64,000 nt of DNA from Davidsoniella eucalypti (lineage: Eukaryota; Ascomycota; Sordariomycetes; Microascales; Ceratocystidaceae), in contig RMBW01000078.1 in assembly GCA_004009845.1 (NCBI GenBank), forward strand, positions 62,001-126,000, read 5' to 3'. The stretch's first letter is position 1. Each line of letters starts with the position of its first letter. Position numbers and translations under genes: made by a program. The notes below the pieces were generated by a model. It saw nothing but the letters and a program-made list of their open reading frames with translations. It ran no database searches and was not told the DNA's origin. Positions 36,832-48,806 of this stretch are shown in pieces.

Positions 36832-38726
36832 TTAAACGCGGATAGAGTGACGACGACGGCGTCTGAGCTTGGAGTAATCACTGGTACCGGTGCTATTGCT
36901 CTTGCAGGCGGACTTGGTCTTCGGCAAGAGGGTTTCAGGAGCATAAGTAGAGTTTGACGAGGTGCTCTTTAACTCAGACTCAGGCTCAGACTCAGACTTA
37001 GCGGTGCTTTTCTCGGTAGAAGAGGTAGTGTTGGTAGCAGAGTCGGCGAAGAGCTCAATGGCATCGATGATGATGTTGGGCGACAGGAAAGTGGTACCGT
37101 CACTGCCGGACAGAGTACTGATAGTGAAGGTATTCTCACCAGAGACCAGCTTGTCAGAGGGAATGGCAATGTCGTACTGTTCGCCGAAGCCACGGTAACC
37201 ACCGCGCGTCACGCCGCGAGAGTCGATCTTGACAGGGGCAGAGGGAGCATCAGCCGACCAGCCGTTGACGACGACCTGGGGACGAGCACCGTTAGCCGAC
37301 AGAGTAGTCGAGATACGCAGAGTGGCAGCGCCGGGAGCAGCAGACAGCGTGGCGCTGATGTTGACAGGGTTGTTGACGCTCTTGAAGATAGCCATGGGGA
37401 AGTCGGCAGCAACGTTCTTGCCGACAACAAAGGTGCCGGGAGTCCACGAGCTCATGCGGGTGTCGGAGGGGTGCATGCGCAGGAACTTGTCGCCGTTGAG
37501 CAGCTCGAAGGGCTGGCCGTCAAATTCGCCAATCTTGAACAGAGAGTTTGCGGGAGCGGTCACGTTACTAGCAATGCTCTGCTGAGTAGCAGAGCCGGCA
37601 GTCACGGTCACGGAGGTAGAGGCAACCTTGTACTCGGTCTGGTACAGCACCATGGTGTAGGTACCAGGCTTCATGTTGGGCGAGGTGAAGGAGCCAGAAG
37701 AGCTGGCCTTGGTCCAGTACTGGGCCTCATCGTTGAACCAGTGCACGACGGCCTCAAAGGCAGAAGTGTCGACGCCAGTAGCGCTACCAGTGACAGTGCC
37801 GCGGGCCGAGTTGGCCACGTAGCCGTTGACGTTCAGCTCAGAGAAGAAAGAGGTGTCGAAGTCGCTAGCCCTGGGAATGCCATCCCGCGAGAAGGTCAGC
37901 AGGTATGGGCCGTTCAAGCCCATACGGTTGTCTTCGGTGCGCAGATGGCCCGAGTTCATGTAGAATGACAGGTTGACGGTGTCTTCCCCAGCGCGGTTGG
38001 AGTTGATGTCGCGCATGAACGGACCGCCGGAAGAAGTCTCAAACTGAGGCACGACAAAGCAGGCGTGGATGGTCTCGGTGGCATTGCCAAAGGCGCAGTA
38101 GGCGTCAGTGTCGATGTGGCGCTCGCTCGAGTAGAACTTGGAGCGGGTTTGGCCGTCAACTATGAACACATCGGATCCCTCGATGGTCTCGGTAGCGCCA
38201 GCAGTTTCGGATGCATCGCCAAAGGGATACTCGAAAGGCAAGACCTCACCGTTCAGGCGAGCCAGGTAGCGCAGTTCACCGATAGAGGGCTCGGCGGTGA
38301 TGTAGGTGCCCATGTACAGGTTGGACTCGCCCTCCTTGACAACAATGTACTGAGTCAGAGTGTCGGTGGTACAGGTGACCTTGATGTAGTTGGCGCTGCC
38401 TAAGGAGATTGTTAGATAAACGGCAGCAAGATGGAGTGTGAAGACGATTGCTTACTACCAGTGACGTTCTCGACGGTAACGGTAGCCGTTCCGAGACCTG
38501 AGCCGATCTGGGTTTCACCGCCCGAAGCCTGAAGCTCGGTGCCGCGGTACTTGATAGAGTTGAGGTCGCAGTTAGAGCCAACAACAGTAAACACCAGCGA
38601 GTTGCCGGAGCCGGCGTCGATGATATAGTTGCTGCCGGAGGTAGTGAAGCCGAACGCGGCCGAGGTCGACGTGGCGAACAGTAGAGCGCTAGCGCTGAGA
38701 GCCTGGAGAGTAGACTGGGCCTTCAT
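36832..38726 (-). CDS. Rhamnogalacturonan lyase, polysaccharide lyase family 4
   Basis: Two exons, complement(join(36832..38399,38456..38726)), encode about 612 residues. A donor 3 nt earlier (38459) would remove one Ser. A signal peptide (MKAQSTLQALSASALLFA...) is followed by AFGFTTSGSNYIIDAGSGN, the usual mature start. The order is catalytic beta-sandwich (~20-275), fibronectin-III-like domain (~285-360) and a carbohydrate-binding-like domain ending near INAIELF-type sequence (~545). TRSKFYSSERHID and NSGHLRTE supply the Lys and His that match the catalytic pair of the Aspergillus family 4 enzyme. The enzyme cleaves the rhamnose-galacturonate backbone of pectin by beta-elimination outside the cell. 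Beyond the last domain is an extra ~70-residue Ser/Thr/Lys-rich tail ending SKLRRRRRHSIRV, which I do not expect in the family. Expression is probably pectin-inducible, though no site is proven. Confidence 0.93.
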
Positions 38727-41700
38727 GTTGAAGATCGGTATGTGCGTTAAAGGTAGTAAGAGAGAAAAGTGAAACTACTGCTGTCCTTGCCAGAAAGAAA
38801 GCACGAAAAGAAATACAAAAGTATACAGAAGTGTGTAATGAGAGTCAGGGTTACAGAAGGGCTGGAGTCTTGTGTTCACGGAACAGACTCAACGGCTAAC
38901 AAAAGATGAGGCCGGCTTAGAAAGGGAACGAGTGACAACGGAAGAAGTGGTTCCGTCAGACCAGGAAGTGGCAAATACAAGACAAGGAAAGAAGCGAAGA
39001 CAAAGAGCACGATCTCAAGGAAGTGAAGTTGGAGAGGAAGAAAGGGAAAAGATATATCTACAACGGCGGGTGGTCGGAGTTTTTAAAAGAGTCCATCATG
39101 GCAGAGCAGCATGAGAGCATCCGAGAGCCATCATTCCAGGCCCTGGCCAGCTGCTTCTTAGTCGACATGTACAGACATAGTACGACTGTATACAATACGT
39201 GCCGGGGGCTGCCGCGCCAAGAAAGACCCAGAGGCTTTGTTAGAGAACAGCTTATGCTGGAAGTTGTCTCCAAGCTTAGAAACCTTCTCATGCTTCCAAG
39301 CTCATCCTTCAATCCTTGGAAACCCCTAGATTTTAAAAGCCCGATGTTTCTTTTTTTCTATTGTTTAGTTTGGTCCAGTTAATGTAACCCTACCGGGTCT
39401 TCAAGGCACTTATTCGTATGAATTATGTGATACACGAACTTGTGCTCTTTTTTTTTTACAATTTATAGCCTTCAATCATTGTCCAGAATGTAGCTAGTCA
39501 CGTTGTATCAACTTGTGAGAGACTATGTATGTATACATCGTACTTCACTTGATGGTATATAACCGAGCAAAGTATTGCATCGATACAAATAGCACCACAA
39601 TGGCTATGTACTTATCTGTATGCCATATCCAACCTTGCTTGTCGACATGTATGTAAACTCTAAAACCGGCCAAGGTCTGAGCATGTGCGTGGGAAATTTG
39701 CCAGGGTCATGTAGTATTTATTCGTTCTTTTCAAGCCAGGGATCTCAAGCGGCCGAGCTACATGTAGACTTTAAAACAATATTTTAGACATTTCTTTGGT
39801 CCGGTCCAGCTGCCGAAAATCTTCTTTAGCCGGGCGACCCAGAGGAAAAGGATATAAAAATAAAAATAAGCAATACGAAAAAGAGGTTCACGTAGGTATC
39901 ATATCGTGCTTATGATGTACAGATGTATGTACATATATAAGCTACTCAATATGCTTTGGCGTTCGGCTGTCATTTCCTGCAGCTCTCATGCAGGCACAAT
40001 TCCTAATGTGTCTATTTTCCGTGTTTGTGTCCAAATACTACTATAGTTAGTGGCCAGTGACATTTCAAGGAAGTCAGTCAGAGCTTCTTGCTGATGTTCA
40101 ATGTCTTTACCAAGGTGCTTGGACTTCCTCTTAACCGCCAATCTCGTCTGTCAGGTCACTAATACACGCTGATAGTAACATGACTGGTATCTGTAGCGGA
40201 TGCCTGCTTAGCCTCATACGCTCAAAGCCCTGTCCCTAACATGTGTTCATATGTAGCTCGCTCATCTTTGTATATAGCTTGACTGATAGCTTTGCCCGTA
40301 ACTGCTCCGTGTCTTTTGTTCCGTTAAAAGCCTGGTCAGAATAAAAGTCTTGACAGGCCGTTATTCCCCTCTCCCTCTCTTCTCCCAAGCAAAACCCCGA
40401 TTTCCTAACGTAGATTGAATACTACTCTAACATATGCAAGATACGGTAGCAGCAAAAGCCCGCTTCAGATTTCAATATCCGCCGACATGTCTCGATAAAA
40501 ATGTCTCTGGCAAGACACGAAGCCCCTCTACTTTTGCTTGGCGTATATTCAGCCTTGTTTCTCCTCTGTCTGACAAGATCCCAGACTCTTTTCGTTCTTC
40601 TTTTCTGTTCTTCTTGGGCTTGTTCTAGCGTTGCATTCAATCTCCTAGGGGAAGTTCAGGCCCGTGTGTCAACAGAGAGTCGTAGCGCTAACAAAAAGCA
40701 AAAGGACTAAAACACCAAGTATACATGTACAGATTATATAGTTAGTCTAAGAACGTCATGGAACATGTAGTTTTAAGTAGTTTCTGTTTGCTCGTCAGGC
40801 TTCTGCCTTTAATTTCCATGCCAGCGATATAGTCTTAAACCCAGCAAAACTTTGAACAATCACAATCATGATTCCCCCAAAACAATGTTCTCGAGTTTTT
40901 GCCAGTCAAGGAATCCGTTCTTCTAGTCTGGCCAGTGTACTTTTCACCACATGATGAACGTGATAGATCGGCTTAATTTTCATCTTTAAACATACTGATC
41001 TCTATTCCAGAAGAAGTAAATCAAGGCTTGTTTTATGTATTATTCCCATATTAGCAACATTGCATAGACTTTCACTTGCTGCGCATGCCTACTTGTCTTA
41101 TCTCTTTCTCCCACATTACTGTATGACATGACTGGCCTCTTCTTGGAAGATATTCTTAGCGGCGTCTCTCGCTGTTCTTTTTTAGAGTCTTTGATGATCA
41201 AACACCAACATGGCCAGTATAAGAAACAAGTGCAATGGTGATCAACATCCGTGGGGTCAGACGGACATCTTGAAACCCCGCCTCATTACTGGAGTCACTA
41301 GATGAACTCATAATGAAAGTTGGTTGGCTATTTATCGATCGATGAAGGAAAAAAACGTGTCGGCGCCTTTTCCGAAGATCGACTTCAAGTGAACTCTAAG
41401 TTTAGAATCCCTTTCGTGGACCAAAAAAATAATACAAAGGAACAACTACCGAAGATCATTCACTACAGCGATCATGTCTCATCAGAGGTTATCTTCTCCG
41501 AGATATTCAGCCTTGCTTCTTTTGTAGCTATCGCAAAAGGTTCCTCTTCGGCGTCTTTGCTCCAATAATGTCTTTGCTTTCTCTGGCAATATGGCATGAT
41601 ATATGTTCCTTTGTTTCGCCCGATGCTCTAGTATACGCAAACTAAACCGAACAACGAAATACACGTTTTAACTCAATGGCCTAGGGTAAATAGAAGTTGA

Positions 41701-43851
41701 ATTCCTTCGTAAAATATTACTACTATACTAGAAATACAACGTCATTAGGATCAACAGCACACCACGGACTGGCATCCTTTTCATCTAAAACACGTGAATG
41801 GACAGAAGAATGGTACATGTCTAGGCCACAAGCCGAGAAAAATAGAAAAACACTTGACAAATAATGGATCCAAAGTCTAGATCATACTACAAATATCTAT
41901 TTTTGGTCGAGTTCAGCACCACCAAGGTTTTTTTTCTTCTTCATTTAGTTCCTTTCTTGTATTATCAAACAACAAGTTATGAAAAAAGTCTTAACTCTTT
42001 TCTCTTGTGTCAACTAGACTTGGATAGAGAATAAGGAACGTCTAGTGTCTCGCAAATATTATTTTTGTTATCTAGATGATTGGTTGTAGGGGACAATGCT
42101 AGGGTTATTAGTAGTCCGCGGCTTTCATTTATTCCCTACTTCTTTTTCTACTCTCTCTCTCTCTCTTGTTATAACTACTGATATTTTAGTAATGTAGTAT
42201 GTTCCGCGTTGAAACATTGCTTATATTATTTCCCAAATAAATAGTTATTGAATTTTTTCTTTTTATAAAAAATAGATTGAGAGATCATCCTATAGCGCTT
42301 TAGGGCTTAGTATTGTAGCTAGGACGACTTTCTGCTTAGATGTATGTAACTGTACCAGGTTCTAGCATTAGTTACTTGGTATCAACTTTATTATTAATAA
42401 TTTTCTTAGTAGAACTGTATAAATTAGTCCAAAAGATAGCTTAGAGTGTTATATTCCTTGGTACTTGTAGATTGGTAAAATACTTATCCTTATCCTTCGG
42501 AGTAGGGTATCACTGTGTTGTGGTTTCTCTCTATTCGAGACTTTCAAGGGTAACATATTTCCTCAAAGTCTCCTACCACTTATTGTGTATGGGACAACAC
42601 AATCTCGCCACGAATTATGGACATACTGTTATCGAAGAACAAATTCACATGATAGACCTTTACAAATTAGATAGACAATGGGAAATACAAAGATACCATA
42701 GTAAAGGGATATAAGGGTGGTTAGTAGCAACATGTGGTGTAACCATCTTGGAGGGCAACTTCTCGTTGGAAAATGGAAAGTACGTGTCGATGTAGAAATC
42801 CTAAATTATCGTTGTGCGACATAGACATAGACCTCACCCCTCAAGTGAAAAGTAAGAGTGAAAACATATAGACCTGCCTGGACAACTGCTTTGTAGTAGA
42901 TCGCTTTATAGAAACCCTTAATAAGATAAGATCCCCCTAGTAGGCGTAGTATAGCTGTGATAAAGACAAAAGACAGAGAACTATCGATCCTGTTTCAAGC
43001 AAACCATCAAGATGAGACTTTTCATATCTATAAAAGATGGGATAATACGAGAATCGATATCCGTCAAAGAAAGCCCGCCGCTAAAGAGAGGTGGAATTAA
43101 CGCCTATGACTATTCTCTGTTAGTTTCCCTATGGCCTCTTTCTTGCTTTTGTAACGTAAGTTCAATTTTAAATAAGACGGAGATTAGGTGAATCTGAGTA
43201 GACTTAGAGGCTAGGTGTAAGAGACTAAGGCCTGATAGTATTAGCCAAGGCATGCCTTGTCGCTACTAGGTTGTGACTATAAATATGGACCGACTCCCTC
43301 TGGATAGTAGTCTTAGTTTTCCTTTCTTCTTCATCGGTCTCAACTTATTTAGACCAATACGATACCTTTTTTCACAATCCTCGTATACTCTCACACTAGG
43401 AGCAAAGAAAAGCAGTACTAAAGATATCGATTTTAACGCTAACATGACTTTCCTCGAGTCAGATATCAGCATTTTGTGTATGTACTTGTATCTATCATTT
43501 GAATCGGGGCACTATTATCTTGTTGCAACATGAAGGTATCTTCAAATTGAATGCAGTCAATTCTGAGCACCTCCCTAGAAGTCAGCATTTGTAGTTAGGC
43601 AGATTCTGGGTATGTTCCTAATCTGTTCGGTATGGCATTGTAGCCGAGGGGATTTTCTTATCCAGCGCCACTGAGGGTCAATCTAAGCGGTCTCGGCCGA
43701 TGTTGCTGGTATGTAACAAAAAGATGATTCTTAGTGTGAACAGCCGCCGGCGCTCTAGACAGGGGGTTATTCTCGGCACACCGGGAGCTAGAAAATCCGG
43801 AGCTCCGAGCACTATATATAAGACATTAACATTAGACACCATATCGAATTC
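38727..43851. other. 5-kb gene-poor region
   Basis: No supportable protein gene lies here. Open frames reach about 119 codons (39023-39382) but lack motifs. The first 500 bases should contain the lyase promoter. From about 41.7 kb the sequence becomes strongly AT-rich, with a (CT)8 tract at 42151-42166. I see no long terminal repeats, transposase motifs or large tandem arrays. Decayed mobile DNA or long non-coding RNA cannot be excluded. Confidence 0.5.
42151..42166 (+). repeat. (CT)8 microsatellite
   Basis: Eight CT units within an AT-rich stretch far from any recognised gene. Confidence 0.9.
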
Positions 43852-43932
43852 GGCAACGTGCCTGAGTGGTTAAAGGGTATGACTAGAAATCATATGGATT
43901 CGTCCTCACAGGTTCGAATCCTGTCGTTGTCG
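43852..43932 (+). tRNA. tRNA-Ser(AGA)
   Basis: The 81 bases fold as a class II tRNA. The acceptor stem is ggcaacg/cgttgtc with one G-U pair and discriminator G. The D arm contains the A box tgcctgagtgg. The anticodon stem tatga/tcata has loop ctagaaa, giving anticodon AGA (reads UCU serine). A long variable arm follows, then T stem acagg/cctgt with loop ttcgaat and a B box ggttcgaatcc. No intron is present. A TATA-like run (tatatata, 43813-43820) lies about 32 bases upstream. T5 runs at 43941-43945 and 43950-43954 fit Pol III termination. Confidence 0.96.
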
Positions 43933-43940
43933 CGCTATCA

Positions 43941-43954
43941 TTTTTGTCCTTTTT
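43941..43954 (+). terminator. Pol III T-run terminator of tRNA-Ser
   Basis: Two T5 runs begin nine bases after the discriminator base of the tRNA. This is the standard RNA polymerase III stop signal. Confidence 0.8.
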
Positions 43955-44261
43955 GGTCATGTATAGTTACATGCTATCATTGTAGTTTAAATCAGTTATT
44001 AGAATCATCAACTCTTGACTTTTAACATTTTCTTTTTATACATAACCATGTAGCTAGTTCTCGTAATTGTAATTACAGCGTGGAAGCAAAACATTTCCCA
44101 TCATCGTATCCATCTAGCTCTAAACGCATGAATCATAATCTTCTATCATCCAAGTACATATCTTGACACAAAACTCCTATTTGGACAAAAGCCAAATCCA
44201 AGAAAAAACGCCTTTGTCTAAAGACGAAGGACACTACCAAAACAAATGGTTCAAATGCCAC
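43955..44261. other. Spacer between tRNA-Ser and HET gene 3' end
   Basis: AT-rich sequence that probably includes the 3' UTR of the minus-strand HET gene. No further feature is seen. Confidence 0.5.
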
Positions 44262-46707
44262 TCACTGAATCTCGATGTCAGCAGATATAGCATCGGTGAA
44301 CAGTCCAAGTCCAGCTTCGCCTATGATCAACCGTGACTGGAAGATGCCGACTCTGTGGAAAACACCGACACCATGATCTCCTGCTTCTTCCCGTTGCTCG
44401 TATGTATCATTTGTGCTTCTCACATGTGACGTCTGCTCCTGCTTCACGGCTCCACACAGTGCTTCCCGGTCGAGCCTCCCCTGGGTAGTCTTGTATAGAA
44501 CCAGGCCAAAGACGTCGCGATCACAACGCGCATACTTTCTTTTCATCTCCTCGTCGTCTTCTTCGTCTTCGCCCCAGGCTATACTCAATACCGGCATGAG
44601 ATACAGCTCGAGGCCGTCTATTGATGCTCTGTCATCTAGGATAGCATCTAGTGAAAGCGTCGCTATGCTTTCTTCGCCGGCGTGGAACCTATATGTGTTG
44701 TCGTATAGGCTGGTGACGGTGTCGGCGTGAGCATGGAAAGGATATAGTTGCGTAGAAACTTGAAGACAGCTGTTCTTGAGCTCTCCAAAGCCGTTCTTGT
44801 CGTTTGCAGCTTCAATCGTAAGCTTCTTAATCCGAAACTCGGATCTCACGTGTTCCTCTGGAAAATAACGGGTACATTCAAAAGTGCGGTTCCTAGCCAT
44901 ACTGGGCAGGTTTGTGCAAGCCTGTGAATCTCCTGGCCGAGGTTCTATGCGGAGCCAACTCCATGATGGAACAATGAAACTAGGTTTCTTGTTGACACTG
45001 TTACCAACCATAGGAGTCTCGGTCTTCCTTTGAAGATGCTTCAACAAGCTCGACATACAAACTCCCGCAACTCGCGACTGTTGCCATAGGAGATCATACT
45101 GAAACGTATCTCGCCAAAGACCAACGACGTACGAGTTATTGCCAAACCCGCGCAGTTTCTTGTATTCTTTTGCTAAGCCAGCTATAGCAGGGAGCCTATC
45201 CTTCATCTCGGTAAGTTCCTTTGGTGAATACTCTGCTGCGAGTCGATGCCACTCGCCTCGCATATAGCGATGTGCGTTTGAATAGTTTTGTTTTTGGCCC
45301 CGGCGTATCTGTGCCTGTGCCTTACTTTCGACAAAGATCGTTTGGATCCGTGGTCCACCGTGCATGCCGTTATCTAGAACAGTTCGACTGGCACAGTGGA
45401 AATATGTGAAAAACTTGCCAAATATCAGCAGCCGTAGACTCAGTCGTGTTTCTTGGAATACCCAACCGCGACGGCTCCATACGCTTTCGGATAGGTCGTG
45501 TAAGATGCTGCGGTTAACCACATCTGCATAGTCGTTGTCATCGTCTAACCATAGCGTGATGCTTCCACCTAGCGGGCTTTTGGTATAGACAGGTAGATCT
45601 ACTGTTTTCATAAGTTTTCCTAGAGATCCCCGGTCCAAAAAGCTTTCACTACAAGACTTGGTGCGCGCGGCACATAATGTAACATATGAGTACTTGAATA
45701 TGTCTGCCATTTGTGCGCCCTGATGGTTCCAGTCATCCAAGTCACCTTGTATGATGCATAGAGCATCAACCCAAAGGTAACGGATACTGAGCTCCTGGCA
45801 CACCTTGATGGCGTCTTTGACAATCTGTGGGACAGATTTGATAGATATCCCGCCACGATGGTCCTCGAAAGTGTGTCTTGTAGTTTTGAGCTGTGACCTC
45901 TCGGACTCGTCGGGTTTCCCCCAACAATAGCTCATGGCTGCGTATCTCTTGAAGCAGCGGCGCTGGGCATCATCGTAGTTGCTCATGTCGACGAGCTTGA
46001 GGCTTGAACTTGAAGTTATGTCAAGGAGACGATCGGGTACGAAGGTGCTGTCTTTCATATGATGGCACTGCTTGTCGCAGATTTCGAGTTGGCGACGCAT
46101 GGTTGTGGCAATATCGTTACCGAATGAGTTGACTCTGGGTCCAGGGGGTATCTTGAGAAGCTTTTGGATATTTCCTGGCTTCGGAGTTAACTTGGGTCTT
46201 GTATGAATTTGGCAATGGAGCTGACTTACGGAGTTTGGAAAAAAAGGGAATAGATTTGACCCAAATTACCGACCCGGTGATATCGTAGGTTTTGAACTCA
46301 AGCCAAGGATATTCCATTTCGTTCTGCTCCAACTGAGCAATGACTGTCACTCTGACTTCCATGGTTTTGCCCTCTTTGCGGCATAATGAAGCGCAAGAGT
46401 CCAATAGCTTTTCGACTAACCCACATAGACGACAACCCCAAACCCGGACGGACTCCTCTAATACTGGCATATTTGGTAGCGTATCGTGTAGTTCAACGCC
46501 AGCAAAGTCATTCCTGTTAGATTGGGGGCTAGCCGTACAGTGCGAGTTTAGAGTCAGCAATTCATCGTAGCCTCCAGATACCGGTGGCTTGGAATCAGAA
46601 GAGCCGAGGCCGCAGTCACTAGTAAAGATGGAGAGTTTGGAACAGTTGTTGCATAGGCTGTTTGTAATGGATAATGACCGTGGAGTTCCAGTTTGAGAAT
46701 GTGGCAT
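44262..46707 (-). CDS. HET-domain protein
   Basis: Two exons, complement(join(44262..46174,46230..46707)), encode about 796 residues. The 55-nt intron (GTAAGT...CCAG) joins CTCC|GAAATA in frame, giving SKLRNIQKLLKIPPGPRVN and leading without a break into the HET part. The HET domain (~234-400) shows AAMSYCWGKPDE, LWVDALCIIQGD and RRGWVFQETRLS, the three standard HET blocks. The N-terminal ~230 residues contain LCNNCSKL and WGCRLCGLVEKL, Cys pairs typical of the lead-in of this HET class. The C-terminal half includes FIVPSWSWLRIEPRPG, also typical. No NACHT, WD40 or ankyrin domain is present. HET proteins cause incompatibility-type cell death on activation. The start at 46707 is chosen because the upstream in-frame stretch looks like leader; it contains a possible acceptor (ttcttattgcag), so an additional 5' exon is possible. 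Confidence 0.87.
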
Positions 46708-48806
46708 GGCTGGCAAATCACTAATGCTTATGATACGAAATCGGAAGTAAGAGTCGATCGATCGAGGCGGCACACACAGTTCGTCGTGCTCACAGTGAGG
46801 TAGATTTTGCGAGACCAGCTGCAATAAGAATGATAGTAGAGATATTAAGATATGTTTGAAGAACAAATAATCATTATGGAGGTGCCATGGCGTCACCAAC
46901 ATATAACTATGGAAGAGCCATCGAGTATCTACAAGACTATGAGTAGAGATGGCATTCTTATATAAGGCTTTGAGACGTATGTCTGAAAAGAAGGGCTGTA
47001 GCTCCAGCACGTTGGGCACAAAAGCCAGCAGGCATAGGTGTCCCGGCTGCTAGTCTTGGACAGTAGGCTGTGAAGGAAGCGTCTTGGTATGATGGGGATA
47101 TGGTAGCATTTTGATTAGATGCTACTGCAGCAAGCCACAGAACAAATCATTATTGCCAGTCGAAGTTGAGGAAAGCCTATAAAAATGTATAAAGACCAGA
47201 CAGAGCATTTGAGGGACGGTCCCAGGCTCCAAAATATTGGAAAGTCTAACCACTTTAGTCCAAACTCTGGACGCGTTTATACAATGGTGGACGGGTGAAC
47301 ATATCGAGCCTTTTCCGAAGAGAGGGACAAGGGCTAAGCCAAAGATTGGAAACGGCGGTACACATGACAGATGTAGTTTTACTTTGATATACATCAACAA
47401 CTAGCGAAGGTTCTTGTACCTATTTTCGTGTAAGTAGAACATATCTGTAGATCGGCTTACACGGTAGATGTAGCCAAAGAAATACGGGTGTCAACCTCCT
47501 TAACGAAAGCCACACCTTAATATGACCCAATATTCCTTCGGCTATATATAAACCATCAGTTTCTTTTGCGATGGCCTACAGACAAGGATTGCGTCAAGCA
47601 GTTGTCTCGAAATTCGCTGCCTTGTCTCTATCTGTTTATCTATCAACATTGGGCTTGAGAGAATGACAACAAATACTACCGGCATTCCCAGAAAACAGGC
47701 TGGAATATTTTTTTTGCACGTGTCAAAGAAAGAGCAGATCGTTAAACAAAGACTCGCGCATTTTTTTCGCTAGCCGTTCCTTTGCTCCTTTCTTAGTTTT
47801 TGCCCAAGTGTCTACAATGTCCCTTTTCTTGACTTGGACAACAAGTATCTCTTCATCACTATAAGTAGTTGTGCTGTACCGACTATGGTATCCTTTGTAC
47901 CTCAGGATCTGCTGTCTAGGGTACATTTGATATCGACCAGCATAAGCATACGTATTTGTGGTTTTGTAATTTGGTCTGAGAAACTCTATGGCCTGACATA
48001 CTATGTATCATTGCCCTTGACTACTAGAAAACAGTCTTCAGGCCTCAATGTTCTGATCACAACCTCCCGCTCTCAAGATAGATCTCAGAGATATGCACGG
48101 CTCAAAATGCATTTACTTCGTATTTATGTATGTCTATACTAGATAACCCAAAGAATTTAGAGATTATCCGTCTTCTAGTCAGTGATTTATATAACAGCTA
48201 CATCATACTTTAATGCATATACAGGATACAAGACTCTTTTAAAGCCGTTATGTAATCAGCGTATATGCACATAACGCACATACTATCTCTTTCTCTTTTC
48301 GGAAAATCAGCTTTGGAAGGTATTCTTGGTGACCCGCTAAAGCGCTATTTAGGTGCCAGGCTCTACAAACCAAATCGGTTTTAGATGACAGGTCATAGAC
48401 ACTAAGTAGATTACTAACTATCCACTAGAATAATCCCCGGATTGCGTTATGAAGAATTCGCTTATCATAGCGACAACAAATTGCGACGAAGTGAGCTGAA
48501 CAACGGAATTATGAGAGTTGATCTGCGTCGGGCGTAGACAAATCTACAAATAAATGCCACTTATCATGGATCATTCTGGGTGATAGAAACTGACAGTACA
48601 GACAATCTATCGTTGGCACGGAAAGAGATTCATGATACATTAATTATATTCATAAAGACTATAGGCACACGTTATCAGAAACAGAAATAAACCTCCCTTA
48701 GATTAGGCCAAATCAACCTTGCCGGCTCCCTCCATTACTATATGGGGAGCCCGGCTTACGGCAGTAGATACAGCCAATAAAATTTCTACAAGATTTGTTT
48801 TTTTGT
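46708..48806. other. Intergenic region between HET and L-amino-acid oxidase genes
   Basis: About 2.1 kb with only short open frames lacking motifs. The part next to 46708 is the presumed HET leader and promoter. The part near 48806 is the 3' region of the oxidase gene. I see no tRNA box, repeat or mobile element. Confidence 0.5.

Noticed and set aside
39023..39382. 119-codon plus-strand frame upstream of the rhamnogalacturonan lyase
   Set aside because: It has no motif or splice partner, its composition looks like random translation, and it lies just beyond the lyase promoter.
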